A DNA stretch of 64,000 bases from Arcicella aurantiaca (GTDB lineage Bacteria > Bacteroidota > Bacteroidia > Cytophagales > Spirosomataceae), in the NCBI RefSeq assembly GCF_003148625.1, contig NZ_QGGO01000007.1:156042-220041 (forward strand), in the 5' to 3' direction. Under the pieces are notes generated by a model. That model was given only the letters and a program-made list of their open reading frames with translations. It made no database searches and was not told the origin of the DNA. Within the stretch, counting starts at the first letter, position 1; each line of letters opens with the position of its first letter. Both the position numbers and the translations under genes were made by a program. Below are positions 33,825 to 41,236 of this stretch, piece by piece.

Positions 33825-35069
33825 ATGAAAAATCTTCACATTATTCTGCTAATTATTTGTTGTTTATTTTCTGTTAGATTATTCGCTCAAAATGAAAATA
33901 ATTCTATCAATGATTTAATACAGAAAGGTCAATATGCACAGGCACTTTCGTACTTAGAAAAACTCAATATTGGGGATAGTACACAAAGTGAAATTTTACA
34001 AAAACAAGCTCTTTGTAACTTCAAATTAGGTCGTTTGTCGCAAGCTAAAAAATTGTATTATTCTGCTTTGAGTAAATCGCCATTTTCTGCTGAAATTTTA
34101 CTGCAAATTGCGGTTGTAGCTGAGAAAGACTATAGTTTGGTAGAAACACTTAAAACGTTCCAACGTTTAAACCAACTTGACTCAACAAATACCTATTATT
34201 TAAAAGAATTGGCTCGGATTAATGCTCGAATGGAGCGGGCAAAATTGGGTATTTCTTACCTTCAAAAAGCCATCGAAATTGATAATAAAGATATTGAAAG
34301 TGTGGTTAGTTTAGCCAATTTGTACTTAAATGATTCTAAAGATGATTTAGCCGAACCTCTTATCATTAAAGGATTCGAACTGGATAGTTCTTCTATTAAA
34401 GTGAGACACCTAAGAAGTAGGTTATTTTACAGAAAATCAGACTTTTATGGAGTGAAAAATGATTTGCTGTTTACTATGTCTTTAGGTGACTCTACCAGTT
34501 TTTATCAGAGATTGTTAGGTACTGCATTTTACCAAATGGATAGTATTCCACAGGCAATAGCTGTTTTTAATCGACTTTTAAAGATTGGAGAAGATACCGA
34601 AAATGTAAGGGCTGGTTTAGCATTTGCTCAGTTGAAGTCCACTGAAAATAATGTGGATATTTTACGAGAATCTACTGATAATTTCTATTTAGCAATCGAC
34701 TTAGGGAAGTCTGACCGATTGACCGATTACGAATTGGGTCTTGCAGATATTTCCGATAAATTAGGGCAGACAGAAACTGCTATTCATCGTTTTCATAATT
34801 TGGTCAACTCACGTCCAAAAGCTACTTTTAGATTAGCTGAAATATATGAAAAAAAGAAGAATGATAAAGAAATGTCTTTAATCTTTTATCAGGAGTATCT
34901 TAGAGTTTGTAGAACAATGAAAAAACCTAACGCCGATTGTAATTTTGTGGATTTGGCAAACCGTAGAATTGCAAATTTGAAAACCAATAAACCGACGGAA
35001 ATCCCTAAAGTTATAGTTGCAAAAGATTCAGTTGAAATGGTTGTTGATACAGTCCGTAATGATGAATGA
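33825..35069 (+). CDS. Secreted tetratricopeptide-repeat protein
   Basis: A 414-residue exported TPR protein. The signal peptide is LHIILLIICCLFSVRLFA, cut before QNENN. TPR units run from about 28 to 370, for example QYAQALSYLEKLNIGDSTQ, KQALCNFKLGRLSQAKKLYY and DYELGLADISDKLGQTETAI. The C-terminus is a short acidic tail without a sorting domain. It probably serves as a periplasmic scaffold. The role is unknown. Followed by a bidirectional terminator. Confidence 0.83.
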   Translation: MKNLHIILLIICCLFSVRLFAQNENNSINDLIQKGQYAQALSYLEKLNIGDSTQSEILQKQALCNFKLGRLSQAKKLYYSALSKSPFSAEILLQIAVVAEKDYSLVETLKTFQRLNQLDSTNTYYLKELARINARMERAKLGISYLQKAIEIDNKDIESVVSLANLYLNDSKDDLAEPLIIKGFELDSSSIKVRHLRSRLFYRKSDFYGVKNDLLFTMSLGDSTSFYQRLLGTAFYQMDSIPQAIAVFNRLLKIGEDTENVRAGLAFAQLKSTENNVDILRESTDNFYLAIDLGKSDRLTDYELGLADISDKLGQTETAIHRFHNLVNSRPKATFRLAEIYEKKKNDKEMSLIFYQEYLRVCRTMKKPNADCNFVDLANRRIANLKTNKPTEIPKVIVAKDSVEMVVDTVRNDE

Positions 35070-35170
35070 AATTAAAACGGAATTATCAACTATTCGTCGT
35101 ACAACCGCTGACAGTGGCTTTTTTGCCCATTTTCTTGATTTTGCCAAATAGTAGATAGTTCCAAATAAAA

Positions 35171-35203
35171 AAATGCTTGGCAATTTCATATCGCCAAGCA
35201 TTT
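35171..35203. terminator. Bidirectional terminator between TPR and M28 peptidase genes
   Basis: Eleven-bp perfect stem AAATGCTTGGC / GCCAAGCATTT, 11-nt loop, T-run on one side and A-run on the other. Serves both convergent genes. Confidence 0.88.
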
Positions 35204-35211
35204 TTTTATTA

Positions 35212-35235
35212 TCACGGGAAGGATTCCCGTGTTAC
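35212..35235. repeat. Palindrome at the M28 peptidase stop
   Basis: TCACGGGAA / TTCCCGTG palindrome ending GTTAC. The minus-strand TAA stop of the M28 gene (35232-35234) is read from that GTTAC end, as at 57115-57173. Confidence 0.7.
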
Positions 35236-36584
35236 ATTCCAACTTTTGGTAAAACGGGTAAACTTTCGTTCCCGTCTTCGCTAACTGCTTGAACTGCAAA
35301 GAAATAATGGTCTTTTGAGTAGGGGAGGACGATTCCGTTTTTGGTCGTGAAAATCTTTTTTTGCCAAAATGGTTGATAAGTTTCACGCATTAAAACGTAA
35401 TAACCTTTTACTTTTCCTGTTTTGGGTGCTTGCCAAAATAATGTTGTTGAATTTGTTAAATTTTTGGTATCAATTGTTAAGTTCTGAACCGTTGCGGGTG
35501 CTTTTGCCAAGTTTGAAAGCGTTGCTAAGTTCATGGCTGTATTTTTACGGAGATATTCAAAGTCCATTGCCTCTGGAACATCACCGAATTTGATACCTTT
35601 TTCAGTACGTAAATCTTGGTGTTGATGTTCGTAATTTTCGTTCATTTCCGTGATTCTAACCGCTGGGAAGCCTTTTTGCACAAACGGCGTATGGTCGCCA
35701 CCACGCAAGAAGCGGTCATTTCTGTAAACCATCACTACTTCTAAATTATCCACATAACGCTCACCAACTTCTTTCGCATAACGTGCTAATGTACGAGCTT
35801 TTCCATCATTTTCTTGTCCAAAATTACGAATACTGATTGCTTTTTTATCTAATTCAAAAAATGGCAAACCTTCACTAAAAATACGAATTCTGGTATTGTC
35901 GATGATATTTGTTTCGTTAGAATTATTTGAACCCATGATGTCATTATTCAAAATGCCTTCAATGTTCCATTTTTCTTCAAATGCTTGATTGGCAAGGTGT
36001 TCTGCTCCTAAAAGTCCTTGTTCTTCGCCACTCACAACCAAGAAAATTACTGTTGCAGGAAATTTTGCTTTAGCCATAACTCTTGCCAATTCAATCACGG
36101 CTGCCGTTCCCGAACCATCATCATTTGCTCCTGGGGCATCAGCGGTGCGGTTCATTACGTTTGAAACTCGACTATCAATATGTCCCGAAACCAAGAAAAT
36201 GCGGTCGTCATTGGGGTCTGTTCCCTTCAAAGTTGCCATCACGTTACCCATTTCTATCTCGGCATCTACTCTTTTTCCGTCGGGTTTGAGTGTCCACGAG
36301 TCAATTTTTGCCGTCATTCTGCCTTCCGACTGTTTGGCAAATTCTTGAAAGCGACTTAAAACCCAATTACGGGCTGCTCCGATTCCTCTTTTTGGGTCAG
36401 TTGTGGTGCTTAATGTGCTACGAGTGCCGAAACTGACTAATTTCAAAATATGAGATTTCAGACTATCGCTATTCACTTCTGCAACCATATTTTCGATGAT
36501 TGGGTCACGTTGGATAACCTTTTGGGAAAATGCCGAAGTAAAAATTGTGGTTGAAAGTAGGAGTGTTGTAAGCTGTTTTTTCAT
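35232..36584 (-). CDS. M28-family zinc aminopeptidase, secreted
   Basis: A 450-residue secreted metallopeptidase. Signal peptide MKKQLTTLLLSTTIFTSAFSQ. Co-catalytic zinc residues are visible: His135 (GHIDSR), bridging Asp155 (GANDDGSGT), Glu187/188 (VSGEEQG), Asp215 (NNDIMGSN) and a final His in RGGDHTPF. After the catalytic domain (to about 355) a fibronectin-III-like segment (TNSTTLFWQAPKTGKVKGYYV) forms the C-terminus. Likely releases amino acids from peptides in the periplasm or outside. The stop codon lies in a dispersed palindrome. Confidence 0.92.
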   Translation of the reverse strand: MKKQLTTLLLSTTIFTSAFSQKVIQRDPIIENMVAEVNSDSLKSHILKLVSFGTRSTLSTTTDPKRGIGAARNWVLSRFQEFAKQSEGRMTAKIDSWTLKPDGKRVDAEIEMGNVMATLKGTDPNDDRIFLVSGHIDSRVSNVMNRTADAPGANDDGSGTAAVIELARVMAKAKFPATVIFLVVSGEEQGLLGAEHLANQAFEEKWNIEGILNNDIMGSNNSNETNIIDNTRIRIFSEGLPFFELDKKAISIRNFGQENDGKARTLARYAKEVGERYVDNLEVVMVYRNDRFLRGGDHTPFVQKGFPAVRITEMNENYEHQHQDLRTEKGIKFGDVPEAMDFEYLRKNTAMNLATLSNLAKAPATVQNLTIDTKNLTNSTTLFWQAPKTGKVKGYYVLMRETYQPFWQKKIFTTKNGIVLPYSKDHYFFAVQAVSEDGNESLPVLPKVGM

Positions 36585-36713
36585 GGAATTATTGGTTGTT
36601 TTTTGGTTTGATGATGAATTGATAAAAATACGATTTGTTTCTAATAAATGCGTGATTAGTACAAATAATCGACTGTTTTAATTTTGAAATTGAGTCCTAA
36701 AAAACTTATAAAC

Positions 36714-36741
36714 AAAAAAGTCAGACAATGCCTGACTTTTT
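36714..36741. terminator. Terminator downstream of the ECF sigma gene
   Basis: Stem AAAAAGTCAG / CTGACTTTTT with a 7-nt loop, flanked by A- and T-runs, so active on both strands. It lies about 130 bp after the sigma factor stop. Confidence 0.75.
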
Positions 36742-36872
36742 GTAAACTTTCTTCTGTTAACCAAAAAACTAATCAATTAAATTATATTAAAATGCCTGAT
36801 TTTAGTACCATCAGTAAAATTGATAACAGTTTTATGGAGTTTGTTGATGAAATATAACTCCTTGTTAATCAA

Positions 36873-37385
36873 CTAATTTGAGTAAGCATACATATATAAT
36901 CTATCCTTTAATTCTTTTCTTGCAATGTGAATTCTATTTTTTACTGTCCCAATTGGAATATCTAATTTTTCAGCAATTTCATGGTATTTGAATCCTCTGA
37001 AATACATCATAAAAGGTGTTTTATAGGCATCATCAAGTAGTCCAACTGCTTTGTTAATATCATTCATGGCAAAAGTGCTAATTGCCATATTATCTGTGCT
37101 ACTTTCTACGGAATTGATAAAATGTAAGTTATCAGAAGTATCAATGAAAGTATTTTTTCTCACCATTCTTTGATAATTGGTGATGAAAGTATTTTTCATG
37201 ATTGTATATAACCATGCTTTCAAATTAGTTCCTTCTGTGTATTTATCTCGGTTAGTAAAGGCTTTGAGTAAGGTATCTTGCAACAAATCATTTGCTTCTT
37301 CATAATCTCTTGTGAGCTTCATGGCAAACGGTTTTAATGATTTAGAAACCTTACCTATGTGATATGTGAATTCTAAGGCTGTCAT
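36873..37385 (-). CDS. ECF-type RNA polymerase sigma factor
   Basis: A 170-residue sigma-70 family factor of the ECF group, with region 2 (about 18-85: LTRDYEEANDLLQDTLLKAFTNRDKY and LKAWLYTIMKNTFIT) and region 4 (about 112-165: LLDDAYKTPFMMYFRGFKYHEIAEKLDIPIGTVKNRIHIARKEL). No FecR-type anti-sigma gene is adjacent, so it does not fit the FecI/FecR pattern although a TonB-dependent receptor is divergent from it. A -7 box lies 30 nt upstream. Confidence 0.93.
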   Translation of the reverse strand: MTALEFTYHIGKVSKSLKPFAMKLTRDYEEANDLLQDTLLKAFTNRDKYTEGTNLKAWLYTIMKNTFITNYQRMVRKNTFIDTSDNLHFINSVESSTDNMAISTFAMNDINKAVGLLDDAYKTPFMMYFRGFKYHEIAEKLDIPIGTVKNRIHIARKELKDRLYMYAYSN

Positions 37386-37735
37386 TGTATTAGCTTTGTT
37401 GGTGATTTGTTTAACAAATATATGATATTGTTAAACGAAAATGCAACTTTTAATTGTCATTTTTTTTAATTTATTTTTCCTTGATAATTTAAATTTATTG
37501 TTTTTGATAAATTTATTGCTTTTTTGACCTCTGTGGATACTTTTTTTGCTTGTTGTTACTTTGTTTATATTTTTATAACTTTTGTTAAACATTATTGAAA
37601 TTGCTTTTTGTTTAACTAATTCTTCTTTTGAGGTAAACATTGTGTTGGTTGATTATTATCTGCAATAATGTTGCATAAATTAAGATTTCTTGTGAAAATC
37701 TGCGTAAATTGCGGTCTAAAACTTCGTCGGAATTC
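37386..37735. other. AT-rich divergent spacer upstream of ECF sigma and TonB receptor
   Basis: About 350 bp of very AT-rich DNA. It carries the -7 box of the sigma gene at 37415. A 69-codon minus-strand ORF (37431-37640) is Lys/Asn-rich and looks like chance. No RNA recognised. Confidence 0.5.
37415..37422 (-). promoter_or_regulatory. -7 element of ECF sigma gene
   Basis: Minus-strand TATATTTG matches TAnnTTTG, with a TTG 21 nt upstream (37444-37446). Confidence 0.5.
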
Positions 37736-40060
37736 GTGAAAAAAATTAGTATCATAATTACGTTATTTTTGGGTGCTTGGTTGCCAATATTGGCACAAAA
37801 GACTTCTTGTATTTGTTCGTTGAAAGGCGTTGTGCATGAAAAAGATATTCATCAAGCCGTTGCGGGAGCGGTTATCTATATTAAAGGGACAAATATTTCC
37901 ACTTTTGCCGATGGCAATGGAAGATATAATTTCAAAAACTTATGTCAAGGACAATACACTTTGATTTGCCAAGCAGTTGGTTTTCAGAAAGTTGAGATTG
38001 TTGTTAATTTAACACAAGAACATAACGAAGATTTTTCTTTGGAAGACAAAGACGAACACTTGCAAGAAGTGGTTGTGGCAGGGAAAAAGATTGAAACGCT
38101 AACCCAAACCAGAACTACGCTCGACGGACAAGCTCTTGAACAAACTCGTGGACAAAGTTTAGGGGAATCTCTCAAAGCCATTACAGGTGTAACTTCCTTG
38201 CAAACAGGAAGCTCTATTTCAAAACCAATTATTCATGGAATGCACTCCAATCGAGTTTTGATTTTGAATAATGGAATCAGACAGGAAGGACAACAATGGG
38301 GGAGTGAACACGCTCCCGAAATAGACCCATTTGTTGCCAAAAAACTAACCGTTGTGAAAGGTGCGGCAGGTGTTAGATACGGCTCAGATGCTATTGCAGG
38401 CGTTATTATGGTTGAGCCAGACCCATTGCCAGATTCTGCGAAAATTCATGGAGAAATAAATGCAGTAGGTTTGAGTAATGGAAAAATGAGCGTTTTTTCG
38501 GGAATTCTTGAAGGTGGATTTCCTAAAATTCAAGGTTTGTCTTGGCGTTTGCAGGGTACGTACAAGCGTGGGGGAGACATCAAAACGGCTGATTATTATA
38601 TGCTGAATACAGGCGTGCAAGAACGGAATATTTCGGCAGCGGTAGGGTATAAAAAACAACATTTCGGAACGGAATTATTCTTTAGTTATTTCGATACGCA
38701 ATTGGGAATTTTCACGGGTTCGCACATTGGGAATTTGACTGATTTGCAAAATGCCATTCAGAATACAAGACCTAATGAAATTTATACGCCTGTTGAATCG
38801 AGTTATGACATTAACCGCCCGAATCAAGATTTAGCTCATAATTTATTCAAAATCAAAAGTTTTATCATTGCTGAAAATCTTGGAAAATGGTCGCTAACGC
38901 TGAGTCGGCAGTACGATTGGCGTTTAGAATATGATGCTCCACGTGGTAATAAAGCCCTCAATACACTCAATTTTAAACTCACGACTTACACAGGAGAATT
39001 ATTGTTAGACCATAAACCGATTTTCAAAAATATCAGCGGTTCGGTGGGAGTGAGTGGTTTGTATCAAGAAAATCTTTCTTCTGCTTATGAACTACGTAAA
39101 CCTCTGATAAATACCGTTTTGATTCCTAATTATCAGGTAATTAGCGGTGGTGTTTTCGTGATAGAACGTTATCTTAAACAGAAATGGGAATTTGAAACGG
39201 GACTACGTTATGATTTCAGAAATGCACAGGCTTTTGGCTTGAGTCCTTCGGGTGTGTATTTTGATAATACTTTCAATTTTGGCAATTTTTCTGCAACCTT
39301 GGGGGCAAATTATTCTCTTAATGATGCTCTGAGTTTTAAACTTAATGTAGCCAATGCGTGGCGTTCTCCGAATATGAATGAATTGTTTTCAGATGGTGTG
39401 CATCACGGAGCAGCGGCTTATGAAAAAGGAAATATTAACCTAAAGCCAGAAGTTGCTCATAATTTTTCGTTAACTACTAATTTTGAAAAAGAGAAAATTG
39501 CCATTGAATTAACGGCTTATTTGAACTATATCAATGATTTTATTTATCTAAGACCACGCATTGAAAACGGTATTCCACAAACAGTTTTGACGGTACGTGG
39601 GGCTTTCCCAGCCTTTGATTATACCCAAGTTGATGCCCGTTTTGCAGGAGTAGATTTGTCGATTAATTATCTGATAACGAATCGTTTATCTATCAATGAA
39701 AAATATTCAATTATTCGAGCAAAAGATATTTTAAATGATGTTTTTATGGTTAATATTCCTGCTGACCGTTTAGAAAGTACTTTGAAATATTCGTTCAAGA
39801 AATATGATTCCTTTGTAAGTATTGGCAATCAATTAGTTGCTCAACAAACCCGTGTGGAAGACAAAAGCGATTTTGCACCGCCACCGCCCGCATATAGTAT
39901 TTGGAGAATAGATGCGGGCATGAAAATTCAGAAAATCAGTTTAGGTTTAACAGTTAGTAATGCTTTTAATTTATCATATCGAGAATATTTGAATCGCTTT
40001 AGATATTTTACCGATGAAATGGGTAGAAACGTGACGCTGAGATTGAAATATGTATTTTAA
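37736..40060 (+). CDS. TonB-dependent receptor with carboxypeptidase-like regulatory domain
   Basis: Outer-membrane active transporter. I place the start at GTG 37736, since KKISIIITLFLGAWLPILA follows as a signal peptide; a TTG 27 bp upstream is the alternative and no ATG is available. After an N-terminal beta-sandwich (SLKGVVHEKDIHQAVAGAVIYIKG) comes the plug: PIIHGMHSNRVLILNNGIRQEG and KLTVVKGAAGVRYGSDAIAGVI. The barrel ends NVTLRLKYVF with the terminal Phe. The HSNRVLILNNG and HGAAAYEKG motifs recall metal or haem receptors, but I cannot name a ligand. A beta-barrel gene follows 69 bp later. Confidence 0.9.
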   Translation: MKKISIIITLFLGAWLPILAQKTSCICSLKGVVHEKDIHQAVAGAVIYIKGTNISTFADGNGRYNFKNLCQGQYTLICQAVGFQKVEIVVNLTQEHNEDFSLEDKDEHLQEVVVAGKKIETLTQTRTTLDGQALEQTRGQSLGESLKAITGVTSLQTGSSISKPIIHGMHSNRVLILNNGIRQEGQQWGSEHAPEIDPFVAKKLTVVKGAAGVRYGSDAIAGVIMVEPDPLPDSAKIHGEINAVGLSNGKMSVFSGILEGGFPKIQGLSWRLQGTYKRGGDIKTADYYMLNTGVQERNISAAVGYKKQHFGTELFFSYFDTQLGIFTGSHIGNLTDLQNAIQNTRPNEIYTPVESSYDINRPNQDLAHNLFKIKSFIIAENLGKWSLTLSRQYDWRLEYDAPRGNKALNTLNFKLTTYTGELLLDHKPIFKNISGSVGVSGLYQENLSSAYELRKPLINTVLIPNYQVISGGVFVIERYLKQKWEFETGLRYDFRNAQAFGLSPSGVYFDNTFNFGNFSATLGANYSLNDALSFKLNVANAWRSPNMNELFSDGVHHGAAAYEKGNINLKPEVAHNFSLTTNFEKEKIAIELTAYLNYINDFIYLRPRIENGIPQTVLTVRGAFPAFDYTQVDARFAGVDLSINYLITNRLSINEKYSIIRAKDILNDVFMVNIPADRLESTLKYSFKKYDSFVSIGNQLVAQQTRVEDKSDFAPPPPAYSIWRIDAGMKIQKISLGLTVSNAFNLSYREYLNRFRYFTDEMGRNVTLRLKYVF

Positions 40061-40129
40061 AAAGTCTTTCAGTAAAATTTACTAATTTAGCTTTTCGTTA
40101 AACAGGTTCATAAATCAATATCCAAAAAT

Positions 40130-40765
40130 ATGTCTTTGAGATTCTATACAGTTTTAATATCAATCATTTTATTAAACGTTTCACGAGTGTTTTCTCAACA
40201 GACAACCGTCGGTCATTTTACTTTAGGACTCCAAACTGGGGTTTTGATGCCTTTGGGAGCTAATAAAGGAATTGCTTCAGAGCAAATGGGAATTAGCAAT
40301 GCGTTGACCTTTAAGTATTTTCCGAGCGACTATTTTGCGATGGGAATGACCATTGGTATGATGAATAATCATTTTATGGCACAGACAAAAGCCAATAATG
40401 TATCAATAACGCAAGTTCCGTTAACTTTTGATTTTGAATGGTACCCGACGGATTGGGTTGTGAAGCCTTATGTGGGAATGGGAGCTGGATTGACTTTTTT
40501 TTCGGTAAAACCTGTTGGCGGACTCATCAATACTTTAAAAGAAATACCTGATACTTACACAACACCGGGATATTTATTAACAGGAAAAGCAGGATTGTCG
40601 TATCAATTAAGCGACCGTTTTAGTCTTACTGGTGAAGGAAAATATTTTATGATTGCCGAACCTGGCGAAGCATTTCTTTGGCAACAAAATGACGGAACGG
40701 TATATCGTCAATTCTCCAATAAAGCCACTTTCACTTTAGGAATCCATTATCATTTTGATGAATAG
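40130..40765 (+). CDS. Outer-membrane beta-barrel protein
   Basis: A 211-residue exported protein with signal peptide (TVLISIILLNVSRVFSQ). The mature part is made of alternating strands with aromatic girdles (FTLGLQTGVLMPLG, YVGMGAGLTFFSVKP, YLLTGKAGLSYQLSDRFSLT) and ends TFTLGIHYHF, a typical OmpW/porin-like eight-strand barrel. It follows the TonB receptor by 69 bp and may be co-expressed. Function unknown. Confidence 0.8.
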   Translation: MSLRFYTVLISIILLNVSRVFSQQTTVGHFTLGLQTGVLMPLGANKGIASEQMGISNALTFKYFPSDYFAMGMTIGMMNNHFMAQTKANNVSITQVPLTFDFEWYPTDWVVKPYVGMGAGLTFFSVKPVGGLINTLKEIPDTYTTPGYLLTGKAGLSYQLSDRFSLTGEGKYFMIAEPGEAFLWQQNDGTVYRQFSNKATFTLGIHYHFDE

Positions 40766-40778
40766 GGTTTTTATTTTT

Positions 40779-41127
40779 AGGTATGAATTATGAGTTATGA
40801 GTTATGAGGTCGTAGGTATGAATTATGAATTATGAATTATGAATTATGAGTTATGAATTATGAGTTATGAATTATGAGTTATGAATTATGAATTATGAGT
40901 TATGAATTATGAATTATGAGTTATGAGTTATGAATTATGAGTTATGAATTATGAGTTATAAGGCAGACATTACTACATACCCCATAACTACTTACGACCC
41001 CATACCTCATACCTCATAATTCATACCTACGACCTCATACCTAAAAAATACCCCATACCTACGACCTCATACCTCATAATTCATACCTCATAATTCATAC
41101 CTACTACCTCATACCTAAAAAAAACTC
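40779..41127. repeat. Large inverted pair of heptamer arrays (about 350 bp)
   Basis: Left array 40782-40958: about 25 copies of TTATGAA/TTATGAG. Right array 40975-41127: units CATAATT, CATACCT, CGACCT and CTACCT. The right side is the reverse complement of the left (CATAATT against AATTATG; TACGACCTCAT against ATGAGGTCGTA). Transcribed, it would fold into one very long imperfect hairpin. It separates the beta-barrel gene from the regulated TonB receptor at 41237. Confidence 0.93.
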
Positions 41128-41140
41128 CAAACTCCTCTTC

Positions 41141-41191
41141 TTAACATTACGGTAACATAAGCATAATCTAAGCATAATGAACCCGTAACAT
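41141..41191 (+). promoter_or_regulatory. Five 11-bp direct repeats (PhoB/OmpR-type operator candidate)
   Basis: TTAACAT (41141), GTAACAT (41152), ATAATCT (41163), ATAATGA (41174) and GTAACAT (41185) lie in exact 11-bp register, all with the core N-T-A-A. Eleven-bp direct repeats are how PhoB/PhoP-type winged-helix regulators bind; TTAACA-N5-TTAACA is the Bacillus PhoP box. The last repeat touches the -33 element of the promoter, a position suited to activation. Control by phosphate is possible but not shown. Confidence 0.6.
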
Positions 41192-41218
41192 TGGGGTTAA
41201 ATAGCCACTCTAATTTTG
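41191..41218 (+). promoter_or_regulatory. Promoter of the TonB receptor at 41237
   Basis: TTG at 41191-41193 and -7 element TAATTTTG at 41211-41218, separated by 17 nt. The ATG follows 18 nt after the -7 box, so the leader is very short. Confidence 0.7.
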
Positions 41219-41236
41219 TAGCATCAAAAAACCAAT

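Noticed and set aside
36792-36857. 21-codon plus-strand ORF (MPDFSTISKIDNS...)
   Set aside because: Too short, no ribosome-binding site, sits between a terminator and the end of the sigma gene.
37431-37640. 69-codon minus-strand ORF upstream of the ECF sigma gene
   Set aside because: Lys/Asn/Ser-rich translation of very AT-rich DNA, no start signal or domain; it overlaps the sigma factor promoter region.
36873-40060. FecI/FecR-type signalling unit (ECF sigma next to TonB receptor)
   Set aside because: No FecR anti-sigma gene; the receptor is divergent and its N-terminus is a carboxypeptidase-like domain, not a clear signalling (STN) domain.
40779-41127. CRISPR array
   Set aside because: Repeats are 7 bp without spacers, and no cas genes are present.
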